Assembly (NCBI GenBank): GCA_949126835.1
Contig: OX421506.1
Coordinates: 19,542,426 to 19,606,425, forward strand
Direction of reading: 5' to 3'
Length of the DNA stretch: 64,000 nucleotides
Origin: Anisus vortex
Lineage: Eukaryota; Mollusca; Gastropoda; Planorbidae
The notes beneath the pieces are model-generated. The model had not been told where the DNA came from and searched no databases. It saw nothing but the letters and a program-made list of their open reading frames with translations. Each line of letters begins with the position of its first letter. Position 1 is the stretch's first letter. Position numbers and translations under genes: made by a program. Shown one piece after another: positions 1 to 11,335 of this stretch.

Positions 1-305
1 TTTAATGAAGATTTTCAAAAAACAATGCGCAACATAAGAATACAAAAATAATTTTATTTGTCGGCAAAGTTATTATTGATAATATTTAGTTGTAAATATT
101 GATAAGAAGTATATCGTACAATTTTAGGCCACATACTTTAGGGCTATGCAATGGTTTCTGGCTACACAATCTCATAGTGTGCTACTGATGTAGGATTTGT
201 TAAACTGTTTTATAAAAAATAAAATACGTAAAAGAAAAGATCCCACCAAGTGTAATTCATTTTTGTAATTTTTTTTTTCATTTGTTTTTTTTTTTCTCCT
301 AACAG

Positions 306-329
306 ATGGAGCCCGCAATGCTGGCAATG
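306..329 (+). CDS. Gene 1 exon a (24-nt microexon)
   Basis: A pyrimidine tract ending in AACAG precedes it and GTAAGT follows it. It reads MEPAMLAM in phase 0. The ATG may be the start codon or an internal methionine, since the acceptor-like site just before it implies an upstream exon. Confidence 0.5.
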
Positions 330-3300
330 GTAAGTCAGAACTTTAGTTTATTTCTCTGTATCATGGACAAGGGCACAGCAAGGTTTTCTAGGGCACCTGT
401 GAATAGCTTCGATGCAGTGGGGAAGGGGGGGGGGGCTTTCCATACTTCATACTGCTCGCTGCCAGAAGCCCCCCCCCCCTCATCTCTTTCCGCTTTACCC
501 CCTAGATCAACTTGACATTGCACATTGCACGTAGCAACACGTCCTACGCCAATGAAAATTAATTTTGCTTTATTATTATTCGATCTGTGGCGCATTTCGA
601 CGTTCGTTACGTGGATTGCATTGAAAATTATCTTTTAGTATTCTCACGTATTATTATTACATATCTCACTTTATCAAATATGTGTCAACATACGCTCTGT
701 TTCGCATCTCCACAACATAAAGGACACATCGAAACAATAGATGCGCACCGTTACATCTCTCCCATCAATCTGTAGTATATAATTATGTATCATCATCAAT
801 TCCATGGCAGTTGTTTTCGTTAGGGAAAGCGAATGGACACCTCAGCAGTCAACTTTCTCCACGTTTGCCTATCTTGAGCGGTTGTCAATAATTGATTTAA
901 CTTCAGCCCTGTCCGATACTTTACATTGTCGAACTAGCATTTCTGCTGACGGACTCTCCGACGTCGACCCCCTACGGTGCCTTGGAGGATTGTAACATGA
1001 CCGAACCATGTCAGTTTGCGCCGTTTGATTTTTGTCATAATTTTGAGGGCCTGCAATTGAGGATATTTTGTCCCAGACATACTCATTAGTCATGTGTTCC
1101 ACGTAGGAGATTCGAAGTATTCTTTCATGCATTTATTTTCGAATGCCTGCAACCTGGTTTCAGCTGCTGCTAGCAGCGTCCATGTCTCACACCCATACAG
1201 AACAATGGCTTTGACAAGGGCCTTGTAAAGCCTGAACTTTGTTGGGAGACTAATGCTTCTGCTGGTCCTGATTTTGTTTAGGTGGGCCATTGCCGCCAAT
1301 GCTGTCCCAATCCATCTTCCGTCTACCAATAGAATTGCTCCTAGATATTTGAAATTGTAGTATTTCTTCCGGTTGATGTTGGCTCATAATGATGTTAGCA
1401 CTTCTGGCATCTGTGGTGTTGATCATTATTTTGCTTTTTTTTTTTTTTTTTTTTGCTGAGCTGATTTTCATTCCGTATGCCCTAGCTCTATCTGCAAAGC
1501 TTGTCTTTGAGCTCTTGTAGTTCTTTGTGCTTCCTACCAAAAGGTCGAAATTATCGGCAAATAGTAGTTCTTCCACAAATGGAGATGGATGGATGGTAAT
1601 CATCGAGTGTTTCTTGCAATATTTTTTCATGGAAGATATTGAATAAAACTGGCGATAGGATGCAATCTTGTCGGACTGCAATGGACATCTTGAAGATGTC
1701 CCCTATACAACCATTGAGTTGAACTGCACTGCTTGCTTGATTCTAGAGGGCTTCTATTGCCTGTTATGTATATGCCTAATTAGACTATGTATATGTATAT
1801 ATATTTATATATTTTAAACATGCAAATAGTTAAACTCATATTACATTCCGACAGATAAGTAGATTAAAACAAGATATTCAGTTGCAGAAGAAGGGAACAG
1901 GAGCTTCCTTGGAAGGAACTCAAGAGGTTAGTTTGCAAGGGTGAAGTTTCTTAGGCTGTTAACAAAGAAGACAATGCATGTGTGGGGCTGGGGAGTAAGA
2001 CTTGCGATCACTGGGAATCAGGGTCCTCGTCAAAGCATTTTTCCCGAATCATTGAAATCAGTGTATCATTTATTAATTTAGAGATCTGATAAGCCTATAA
2101 AAAATGTGCAGTTAGTAAACATCCCCTAAAGAATTTGAATAATTTAAAGACTTTTCTTTTCAACTAAGTTGATCATTGGCTAGAGGCAAAAAGAAGTCTT
2201 AATTTCCCACTTCAGGAACACTGGGTAAAGATTTTGCGCGAATCGAGAAGTATACATCCTCACTTCGAAGGTTTTCTTTGAGATTCAGAACTTTTAACGT
2301 TAGACTCGTAGTCTCGCGGCATTTAGAAACCTCTACAAATCTCGAGGTAGTCTGAAGGTAGAATTTTAGGAATGCTGCTCCAAAAATCTCTGGTTTGAAT
2401 CCATGTGATAGGCCAGGGTTCTCCACGAGGTCATTAAGGGTGCTTTATATGCTTTCGGTAAAGAAAACACGACTGGGCATTTTGGGGCCACAAAAGTCCT
2501 ACGCCAAGACCACGGAAAAGGATGAACGCTGATTCGTTTATAACATAAAAAGAACATGGTCTGAAAGAAAATCTTTACTTAAAACACAAAACAAAACGTT
2601 ATTTAATAAACACTTGACAATGTCGAAGGATTGTTAACATTTCCTAAATAGACAGAATCTGTATCTGATTCGTTTGCAAACAGTTGATGTAATCTGCACA
2701 CAAAAAAATATGTACAAATACAAAAAAAGAATCATAAATTCAACTTTTTTTGTTTATCAAGCCTGCAGAACCAGCTCAACATCTTTCACCCAAGGCAGTC
2801 GACTATCAGGTTACGCCAAAAGGTTCCGAAACAGCCCATGCTGTCGTCCACAAGGAGAAATACAGAGTGCGGTCCGTTGAATCACTAGCGTCGGATCAAA
2901 AGACATCACAATACCATCCAATTGACGCCAAGGCAGCGCCTCAATCAACTGGCAGCCTTCACTCCATGGACTCTAAAGAAGTGCGACGCAAGACAAGCAA
3001 AAGCCAACGTGTCGACTCCAAGGAATCAATCCCAAAAGCAGAAAGTTTCCAATCCGTCAGCGCCAAGGAAGAGCAGGAAAGAACCGCCAAGTACAGCACT
3101 AAGGAAGAGCAGGACAGATCCGCAAAGTACAGCAGCAAGGAAGAGCAGGAGAGTTCCGCCAAATACAGCAGCAAGGAAGAGCAGGAGAGTTCTGCCAAGT
3201 ACGAACTGCAAGGCTTGGAAGGTGATGCTATCGCTACAGATAAGGTTAGACCATACGAGAATATACAACTTTCTATTTATATACCGGATATATATCAATG

Positions 3301-6300
3301 TATATATCTTTATAATATATATATACACTATATATATACGCTACATTTTTATATGTTTCTTACTTAATTTAAATAATACCCCGAGAAAGTGTAAGTGCTC
3401 AAAATGTTTTCGGTGCATCTCATCCAATTTTTATACACGTAATTCAAGATATAAACAAAAAAACAACAACATATAATTCAAATATTTTACTGTAGTTAAA
3501 CCAAACTTAAGGTAAGTTGGAAAGAAATGTAGTTGTATACTTCAACGAATTATTTGATAAAGATTTGTCATAATGTAATGCTTTCCCAAGAAAACTTGAT
3601 CATCTGCACAATTTTCAGTAAAGCACCTTATGGACCAAGAAATATAGTAATTCCGGCAATGTAAAATGTCCATGGTGCCCCTTTCTTTCACTTGGTGCCA
3701 TAAACACGTGATTATTTTGCTTAATGGTAAATCCAAGCCTAATAATGTTAGAACAAAACACGAGAATAATGCAACCATTTTTAGCAGAAGAATATTACAA
3801 GTCATTGACCTTTGTGAAAGCAAAAACACCACTTTGTGTCACGAGGTTGAAACATCACCATGAAGGGTCTACGGAAATTCGGAGGTTGCTTTTATCTACA
3901 TTATAATGATACTTCACACAAGGTCCTGTTGTTGGAACTGTCGACACTAGGCAGTGACTGCGTGGAGAGCTGCCACCTTCTTGCAGGGAATGTTGACTTT
4001 TGCATTGGCCTCTATAGATGTCCCGTGCAGTCATTCGCTGTTACTTCCACACCGAATCCTGTTTTGTAGTATAACTTTGTATGGCAAAGTTCACCAAGCG
4101 AGTGTGACGAAGTAGTATTGCACACAAGAGGCTACACAATGAGTTATAGTTTCCCATCATTGTCTCGGTCGAATCCTCTTAAAGCTAGATATCTAATGTT
4201 TTTTTTTTATAGAAAAGTTAGTCTGATTATCTAGCTTTATATCCCCCATCCAATTATTCCCTCGCCATGCAACTAAACTATTTTAAAAAATATTAATTGC
4301 CTTGCGATTTTAGTGTAAAGTTCAAAGACACCTGAAAGGACTCACAATAAGCGCTGAGGCTCATGAAAGAAAACGCATGTCGGACCTTTTTGTGCAAAGC
4401 TTGATAAAGAGGCCATCTGCGGAGATGTCTTTCGCGTCCCATTTGATGACTCCGTTGAGTGTTGGACAGTTGGACGAGACCATGTCCATAGACAACGTCA
4501 GTGTGTCGAGGCTGTCCATTTCTTCGCTTAGCATGAAGGCGAAATTGATTGACGCACAGCATCCAGAGGTAATACATGTTTTTGTTGTAATTTTTGTTGT
4601 GTTCTAGCTCATACAGATTTATCAACATAGCTAGAAAAGAGCTCAAGGTATATTGGTCCTCGCTTTTGAGATCGAACGTAGAGTCTTGTCTAGCGGTTCC
4701 ATATTTTTTGGGACTCTGTTGTAGTTATACGTTTACTCCATTACCCATTAACATTGTTATCTTTCTAGTATACATTTAATATTATACCTATGTCTTTTTA
4801 TTTAACAAAAAATTTAGCACTATCCCTGCATGAGATTGGAACTTTCGTCTCCTGTATATACGTCTAAAATAAAACTATTTTATTTTACTTCTTGAAAACA
4901 TTTTATTAAAGCTTTAAGTCCTGAAGTTCTTTACAAACTTAAAAAAAAGTAATATTATTGGAAATATAAAAAATGTCGAAAAAGAAAGAAAAAATTTATC
5001 AGTGGGGAATCGAACCCTGCTCGTCCGCATGACAGTCGGATACGCTAACCACTCAGCTAGGGAGGACACATGCCGGAAGCAAGTAAAATTAGAGACAATA
5101 AGGCCACGTGTCTTAAAATTTACCAATAGGGCTCGGAATCATATATGTATAATAATAGAAAACAGATTTAATGTGCACATTCTTTTTCAGATATTATAAT
5201 TTCAAAATGATCATGATTTAAATAAAAAAGGAATTATGTAAGTGGGATGCGGTCAATATCGACAATATCGATTTAACATTGCGAGCTACAAAGTATAAGT
5301 CAAAACAACAACACAGTAACATCTCATTATTGGAGATAATCATAATAGCTCGCGTTTTTACCGTCTCAATAGCACATCTGCAGTTTCGACACCGCGAATC
5401 AAGGTGGGGTCTAGGCCTAATAAAACAAGCCGATATCGGACAATGCCCAGTTCGAAACTGGATAATAGTGGACAGTCCCCCTCTGCGTAGCTTCCATCAC
5501 CACGGCTCAGTTCGACTCGACTCTTTTAGATCAGCCCTTGTCATACTCGTCCCACCTCGTGTATCTCTGTCCAGTCTCCACTCCACTATCACTTAACAGC
5601 CATTTATACCGATTATGAGCCAGCTATTTTATATATCTCCCATATTTTTCACACACACACAAACTTTCGTATACCTGTCATATACCAGCAATTAACCTTC
5701 TATTAAAACCATTCATACACCTGCCATACATCTAAAAGAAATACCAGGCACATACTTGCCTTACACCTGTCATGTACAAGCCATATACCTTTAACAGAAA
5801 CCACACTTATAGTCTTCATGTATACGCCATATACCGACCCAAGCCTTGACTTGCCAAAGACTGTTTATTCTATACGCTTCAATTTTGTTTTTACTACAAC
5901 AATATCTTTTTTAAATGTCTCATAGAGCGATGCAAGCAAGATCGCATTCAACTTGTTCGGACACTACGGGCCATTCACAGAGTCAGAAATAATGCAGATC
6001 CAGCTCAGCTTGGTATGTATAATATATATATATATATCTTATAGCCATACCTACTTCCGCGTGCCAATGAAAATCGCCCCGCGTGTTATTCCGAGCCTCA
6101 GAATAGTCCACGTTGTGTACTTTTCCAGTTGTGTTTTGATCTCTACAGAAACGCGGGTAAACAAAAAAGGGAAATTAAGGTATCCATTTCAGGGACTATG
6201 TGAGAGCCTTTTGACCGACCAAAGCCTGAAAGGAAATTGTGTGGCCGGCTAGATGTTCATCCACATTTACGTTTCCCACCAGAGCCGGGTGGTTTTGATA

Positions 6301-7407
6301 CTCAGGAAAACAGCTTAGTGAAAGAAAAACGATTGCGTTAGCACGGGTTTGACCCGAGTCCATTTCGAATGACAATATGAGTGCGCTGCTCGCTCGGGTT
6401 TGGTCGGCGGGAAGGGCTAGAACCCGGGTCGTCTAATTATCAGGCGCTGAGAACTACACATACATAAAACATCAATTAATTGCTTAAGACAGATTTTTCT
6501 CTTGGTGTATTGAACTTCAACCGAAGATTGATTTCCTTACTAAGACCAGAATGATAGCCCCCCGACCGCCGTATTACGAGAATACACTACCTTCTAAAGG
6601 CGACGAGTTCCAACGTTGGAAGGCATCCTTTATTTTTTAGCCCGCCCGGCTCTGCCTGAAACGCACTTCTTAATAAGGTAAAAAAGATGAGCACCCGCTT
6701 AGGTGTTCCAGCTTTGGTTCAATTACATTATCAATAACATTATCAAAGAAAGTTATTTGCGTTGGTGTACGTCTTACTGCACACCATGGTATTAAGTGTA
6801 CTCTAGGGGTCGGCAACCTTTTGATAATCGTGTGCCAAAAAGTAGGTTCACACAATGACTGTTTTCTGTCTTTTAAGTTTCATGCTAAATTCTCTGTTAA
6901 AAGAAAAAAAACAACTAATTGATATTTATCATTTCTCCTATAAGCTATAAATTGCATTTTAAAAAAGCAACATCAACAAAAAGCAAATTAAACAACGTTT
7001 CAATTCTTTATAATAATATTCAGCCTTTAGAAGATTTTGCTATTCGCAACTAAGACAGTAACAAACAAACGTAAATTTTTACCTGACAAAATCACCACAG
7101 AACCTTTGCCGATGTTTAAAAAAAAATACTTTATTGTACATAGGACGCAGAGCATAGATTCTTACCTGACAGAATCACCACAGAACATATGCCGATGCAA
7201 ATGCAGCCCCTGTCAAAGCTGGATTTGAGATGTAGCTTGCCGGAAGTAGATACAATTTGTGAAGTACGTAAACAGTGTCCTAGAAGGGATGAAAGTTGAC
7301 TTTAAGCTAGACCAGCACAATAAAAAAAACACGCACAGCATAGCGATATATCAATTTATAATCAATGTATCAATCTATAAATATATCTATCCACCAATCT
7401 ATCAATC

Positions 7408-7446
<39 letters not shown>

Positions 7447-10400
7447 ATCAATCTATCAATCTATAAATATATCTATCCACCAACCTATCAATCTATAAAT
7501 ATATCTTAGAATATCTATCCATCAATCTATAAATCTATAAATATATCTATCCACCAATCTATAAATCTATAAATATATCTATCCACCAACCTATCAATCT
7601 ATAAATATATCTTAGAATATCTATCCATCAATCTATCAATCTATAAATATATCTATCCACCAATCTATCAATTTATCAATTTATCAATCCTTCAATCCAT
7701 AATATATATTAAGATATTATCTGTCTCTCTATATATATTGCCTTTCTATCTGACCACCCTTTAACTGTCATCAAATCCATCTACTTATCCATTTCTTATC
7801 CATCTACTTATCCATCTACTTATCCATCTACTTACCAATCTACTTATACATCTACCAATCAATCCATCATGCAAATAAATTAGTCCATTTACCGATAAAT
7901 ATTTACCACCCTTCCCCCCCCCCCGCAAAAATATGAATGCATATAATACCATCTACAGGAAACGCACCTACCTCTTGGTCATTCATTCAAGACCGAGGAA
8001 CAAGTGGATTTCTCCATGAGAGAGAAGTACGCGCCGGAAAAAGTTGACGATCTGGTCATAAAGAGTGCGCAATACCAATACACGGAACTGCAAAACTTAG
8101 ATTTGCACGAGCCTTCATACAAATGGGACGATAAGACCGCGTGGATGCAAAATCTGGCGGTTGAGCTTGCCAGAATGAACGTCCTCAACAGACTTCTGCG
8201 CAATCCTTGCAGGCAGTTCAGGAGAACCCACCCCGCTCCGCCCGAACTGAGGCAGAGGTCGTACACGATCAAAACGTTCGATGGTTGGGACATGGACAGG
8301 CCGCTGGGCATACACCTGATGAACAGGATGCCGCACGACGGGGACAAGGCTACGTCGCTGCTTAAGGTAATGATAAATATTTTGAATACAAACTTGTTTA
8401 CGTAAGCTTTCAAAATGAGTCGCTTACAATACAATCAAGGAATTTTGTGAGATTTGTTGATTTGTGGCCGAGCCGGCAGCGCGTTCGACTGGCGTACCGA
8501 TTGGCATACCTCGAGTCTACCCAGCATCTGATGGGTACCTGATCTTGCTAATTTAAGAGCATGGATAGAAGCGCTATAAGAAATGCCCATTCTTATCTTA
8601 TCTTAGTTGCGGTGAAGTAAAGTGGCTGTGCATTGTGCTGGCCACACAATCAGCTAGTATGCTGTGGTTACAGCAACAAGTGAGCGCTGCTTCACCGACA
8701 CTATGATCCATTTGGTCCGACGGGTACTTTACTTTTACTTACTTATAGGGTGCACGATTTACCGCGAGTTTCGGATTTTTCCCCACCATGGCGCGTGATT
8801 TAGTTGTTTGTTTTTCTCCGCGCGGTCCCGCAAAATTTACCTGACTGCCGTGGTGAAAAAAAATCAAATTTAAATAAATCTCTAATCTCTTTAAGACGAG
8901 TCAAATTAATGGATGAGCGTAGGACGCAATAATCGGTTCATAAATGGAGCGCCTGTAGCATATAAAATTTGGTAACAAATGAACTAAATGTTGCACTAAT
9001 CAATATAATTATTATTCCTTAGGCCTTTTCAAAGGTTTATTTAATGGGACAATCCTAATGATACAAGACATATTATTACGAATATAGTGTCTCTGTGGAG
9101 GACGGCTGAATATTTTTAGGGATCCTAGAGTTATGCCATTCTTAGGGATTTGGCTGTATGTGACAAGTCGCATATGAAATGACTGAATTACTTTAAGTTT
9201 CAATTATCAGAAATAAATGGGGACACGGTGGCCGTGCGGTGGCGCGTTCGGCTGGCGCACCGAAGGTCCCGGGTTCAAATCCCGGCGCAGGCTAGGATCC
9301 TTCTGGGGTCTACCCAGCTCTAATGGGTACCTGGCCTTAGTTGGTGTAAAATAAAGGTGGCTGTGCATAGTGCTGATCCTATGGGTCCATCTGGTACTTT
9401 TATTAGAAAACAAGGATATTTCTCTTTATTTACTTCACCCAAGATGAGGATTGAAAGATTATCTCCTGCCTTAAGCATAGAGTGTTACGTAGATTTTTTT
9501 TAAGCTTATTCTGCTTAAAGGGACACTCTCCTCTATGAGAAAGCGAGGTCATGTGGCTACTTGTGTGCAGTTTCCACTTTGATGTAACTATTTTAATTGT
9601 CAACATTTTTTATCCTTTACCTGTGTGTGTTGATTTGCTTATGTTTGTCTCAATTCAACCCGCCCTCCCCCCTTCAAACCAACCGACTTCTGTGTTTTCA
9701 GATGATCATGGACAAGGAAGAGAGAGACGAACACGCTATGACATTCACCAAGAACCCAAAGGTGAGCAAAAGCCCTCTAGACGAAGGTGTAGCCTACGCC
9801 TCAAGACATGGCCTGGATGAGCTTTTTGAGGTAGGGCCATCGTTTTTCGTTTGTTTGGGGCGGGGGGGGGGAAGTCCCGTTACGTAATGCGTACCCACAT
9901 AAATGATTGTAGAACACGGAGGTCCAGTGGTATGAGTCCAGAAGATATTAAGGTTAAAAACTACATTTTGTTTGTTATGGGTGTGTAGAAGTCCACCCAG
10001 CTCTGTTGGTGGCATTGACATTTAACTAATGATTATACAATACTATTTACTTGTCTTATACGTTACAGACATTTCTTCGAGGGAAAAGATTATTATGTCC
10101 ATGAGGGGTAAGGGATTGGTCGGCGGGAAGGGCTAGAACCCGGGTCGTATAGTTAACAGGCACGGGGAACTAACCAGATATGAACATCAATTGAATAAGA
10201 CAGATTTTTCTCTTGGTGCATTGAGCTTCAATCGAACATAGATGCTCTTACTAAGACCAGAATGATAGCCCCCGATCGCCGTATTACGAGAATACACTAC
10301 CATCTAAAGGCGATGGTATCCAACATTAGAAGGCATCCCTTTTTAGCCCGCCCAGTTCTGCCTGAAGCGCCATTCGTAATTATAAGGTAAAAAAAAAGAT

Positions 10401-10980
10401 GAGCACCCGCTTAGGTGTTCCAGCTTTGCTTCAATAACATTATCAAAGAAAATTATTTGCGTGGTTGTACGTCAAGCTGCACAACATTGTATTAGTGTAC
10501 TCATTGTATGGTTCATTGTTTACTCATTCCAATATCTGCGCCTCCCTTGTTTGAAGGAGATATTAACAGCAAAATTGTTAAGTTAACTATTTTCTATGTG
10601 TGCCTCTTCGACAGTTCATGCTGTGTAGCCTGCTGACGAGTCAGCCAAGAAACGCACTGGACTACCTGATCGACATGACAAGAGAGATCAAGCGCGAGAT
10701 GAGGATTCGCTACGAGAGCGCCAAGTACTCGATGATCGCCAAGACCATGAACCTGGCGGACTCTGGGTCCTCTTCAGCCACTTCCTCCTCCAGCAGCTCC
10801 TCTAGTTCCTCTTCCGCCTTCCCCTCATCCTCCTCATCGTACTCCTCCTCCTCCTCCTCTCCTTCCTCCTCTCCATCCTCCTCTCATTCCTCCTCATCTT
10901 CTTCGTCCTCGTCATCAACCTCGTCACAGGGCACCTCGCAGAACTCGGAAGAACTTTTGTGGGCACCTGAAAATAATTAG
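306..10980 (+). CDS. Gene 1: multi-exon protein with RIIa/DPY30-like docking segment and poly-Ser tail (3' part of gene)
   Basis: Eight exons (306-329, 1855-1926, 2762-3244, 4314-4568, 5926-6012, 7959-8366, 9702-9830, 10615-10980) have GT donors and AG acceptors, and all start and end in phase 0, so they join into about 607 codons with a stop at 10978. The middle is polar and charged with a short KEEQ-type repeat. Near the end, exons 7 and 8 join into a helix pair reading Y-x3-HGLDELFE then LLTSQPRNALDYLIDM, which matches the pattern of RIIa/DPY30-type docking-dimerisation helices found in PKA regulatory subunits and many ciliary or sperm proteins. The protein ends in a long serine run. The N-terminus may lie left of the window. 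Function is inferred only from the docking-like segment; a cilium or flagellum scaffold role is plausible but unproven. AATAAA occurs at 11330. Confidence 0.6.
870..1690 (-). mobile_element. LINE reverse-transcriptase remnant in intron of gene 1
   Basis: On the minus strand broken frames carry typical non-LTR reverse-transcriptase blocks: ELLFADNFDLL (degenerate catalytic FADD box, near 1560), then KFRLYKALVKAIVLYGCETW (near 1210) and NKCMKEYFESP. Frameshifts and a poly-A/T run near 1440 show it is dead. It is inserted opposite to the gene. Confidence 0.8.
1855..1926 (+). CDS. Gene 1 exon b
   Basis: Seventy-two nucleotides between CCGACAG and GTTAGT, phase 0-0, encoding a 24-residue basic/polar segment beginning ISRLKQDIQLQKK. 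It has no similarity that I recognise; support is the splice sites and phase agreement. Confidence 0.5.
2762..3244 (+). CDS. Gene 1 exon c, charged repeat exon
   Basis: The reading frame is open for 161 codons from a T-rich acceptor (…TCAAG) to the donor AAG|GTTAGA. A CAG at 2766-2768 is an alternative acceptor, but it would break the phase-0 pattern of the other exons. The product is Lys/Ser/Glu/Gln-rich and probably disordered. Near its end a 10-residue unit of the form KEEQ(E/D)(S/R)(S/T)AKYS occurs four times in tandem (about 3061-3200). Confidence 0.65.
4314..4568 (+). CDS. Gene 1 exon d
   Basis: An 85-codon exon from GATTTTAG to GTAATA, phase 0-0. It begins CKVQRHLKGLTISAEAHERK and later is rich in Ser, Met and Leu. 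No domain recognised. GC content and codon use stand out from the AT-rich flanks, as expected of coding sequence. Confidence 0.65.
5000..5068 (-). other. tRNA-Asp-like sequence (tRNA pseudogene or SINE head)
   Basis: Read on the minus strand it has a D-arm (TAGCTGAGTGGTTAG), an anticodon loop CTGTCAT with anticodon GTC, and a T-arm with GGTTCGATTCC. The anticodon stem pairs at four of five positions. The acceptor ends (TCCTCCC versus CTGATAA) do not pair, so a working tRNA is unlikely. Confidence 0.5.
5926..6012 (+). CDS. Gene 1 exon e
   Basis: A 29-codon exon between CTCATAG and GTATGT, phase 0-0, encoding SDASKIAFNLFGHYGPFTES and a further short helical stretch. The segment looks structured (aromatic and hydrophobic residues) but matches no family I recognise. 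Confidence 0.6.
6404..6803 (+). repeat. Dispersed repeat R1, copy 1
   Basis: About 400 bp running from the GGTCGGCGGGAAGG motif through GAACCCGGGTCGT and GATAGCCCCC to GTATTAAGTGTACT. It matches 10116-10505 and 62575-62965 almost throughout. This copy is not followed by the exon sequence that follows the other two. Confidence 0.75.
6804..6860 (+). mobile_element. Fragment of hAT-type MITE family B
   Basis: Begins with AGGGGTCGGCAACCTTTTG, the terminal repeat seen in full copies at 18240, 30718, 36845 and 63209. The right end is not recognisable, so it is truncated. Confidence 0.55.
7355..7870 (+). repeat. ATCTATC-type tandem and simple repeats
   Basis: Imperfect repeats of units such as CAATCTATAAATATATCTAT, with an (AT)n run near 7417-7445 and a CTACTTATCCAT repeat near 7780-7850. 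Short ORFs here reflect only the repeat period. Confidence 0.85.
7959..8366 (+). CDS. Gene 1 exon f, largest conserved-looking exon
   Basis: A 136-codon exon from ATCTACAG to GTAATG, phase 0-0. It contains mixed charged and aromatic residues typical of a folded region, for example KTFDGWDMDRPLGIHLMNRM near its end. GC content is far above the flanks. No named domain recognised. Confidence 0.7.
8464..8748 (+). mobile_element. tRNA-derived SINE, copy 1
   Basis: A tRNA-like head (GTGGCCGAGCCGGCAGCGCG) is followed by the body shared with the other copies: CTACCCAGC…GGGTACCTG, GGCTGTGCAT…TGGCCACACAATC, and an end GGTCCGACGGGTACTTTACT with TACTT repeats. The B-box region is partly lost. Confidence 0.8.
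8885..8985 (+). mobile_element. LINE 3' UTR fragment
   Basis: Contains GAGCGTAGGACGCAATAATC followed by GGAGCGCCTGTAGCATATAA. The same 3' end occurs at 15210-15290 and 29340-29435, so it is the tail of a LINE family whose coding end is visible at 15050. Confidence 0.6.
9219..9405 (+). mobile_element. tRNA-derived SINE, copy 2 (internally deleted)
   Basis: The head has clear pol III boxes: TGGCGCGTTCGGCTGG (A-box region) and GGTTCAAATCC (B box). The body has TCTACCCAGCTCTAATGGGT and GGTGGCTGTGCATAGTGCTG, then jumps to the tail GGGTCCATCTGGTACTTTTA, so it lacks the middle. Confidence 0.85.
9702..9830 (+). CDS. Gene 1 exon g, start of docking-like helix
   Basis: A 43-codon exon from TGTTTTCAG to GTAGGG, phase 0-0, ending YASRHGLDELFE. 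An internal AAAG|GTGAGC at 9762 is also a good donor; using it would delete the first docking-like helix, so an alternative short form is possible. Confidence 0.65.
10116..10505 (+). repeat. Dispersed repeat R1, copy 2 (intron before last exon of gene 1)
   Basis: Same 400-bp repeat as at 6404. It is followed by 110 bp of intron and exon h; the copy at 62575 carries all three parts. Confidence 0.75.
10615..10980 (+). CDS. Gene 1 terminal exon h, docking-like helix plus poly-Ser tail
   Basis: It begins after CTTCGACAG with FMLCSLLTSQPRNALDYLID, continues MTREIKREMRIRYESAKYSM, then a stretch dominated by serine (TCC/TCT/TCA codons, about 10770-10925), and stops at 10978-10980. Joined to the previous exon it gives the hydrophobic pattern and the Pro of RIIa-like helices. 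A damaged copy lies at about 63079-63208. Confidence 0.7.
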   Translation, partial: FMLCSLLTSQPRNALDYLIDMTREIKREMRIRYESAKYSMIAKTMNLADSGSSSATSSSSSSSSSSSAFPSSSSSYSSSSSSPSSSPSSSHSSSSSSSSSSTSSQGTSQNSEELLWAPENN

Positions 10981-11329
10981 GGTTAAAACTACGTTACACT
11001 GGAGAAGTTAGTGATGGCTTTGGTTATAAGGGTTATAAGGGTAAAAAAAGCAAACCAATTTCTGTGAATTTCTTTTGTTTAATTTTTTTATTAGTTTTTT
11101 TATTACTGTGACATAATATTATTTTTGTGGGTGCTATTTTTTTTTTCGCGCTTAGACAGGATTGACAGAAACTGTTGCAGACATAGATCTACAAGATCTA
11201 GGCAGGGACGGTGGACGGACATACGACTGTAGACAAAGTATGATACAAGTGTTTCAAGTGTTTGAATCTATCTTGATGTCTTTATTGCGAAGAATTTTTA
11301 ATTATTTATTATTTTGAAGACAGTACGAA

Positions 11330-11335
11330 AATAAA
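11330..11335 (+). promoter_or_regulatory. AATAAA, possible poly(A) signal of gene 1
   Basis: AATAAA 350 nt after the stop codon. The motif is common by chance in AT-rich DNA. Confidence 0.3.

Noticed and set aside
335..595. 86-residue minus-strand ORF
   Set aside because: Overlaps the microexon and poly-G/poly-C runs; no domain or splice support.
5000..5068. Functional tRNA-Asp on minus strand
   Set aside because: Acceptor ends do not pair; only arms are preserved.
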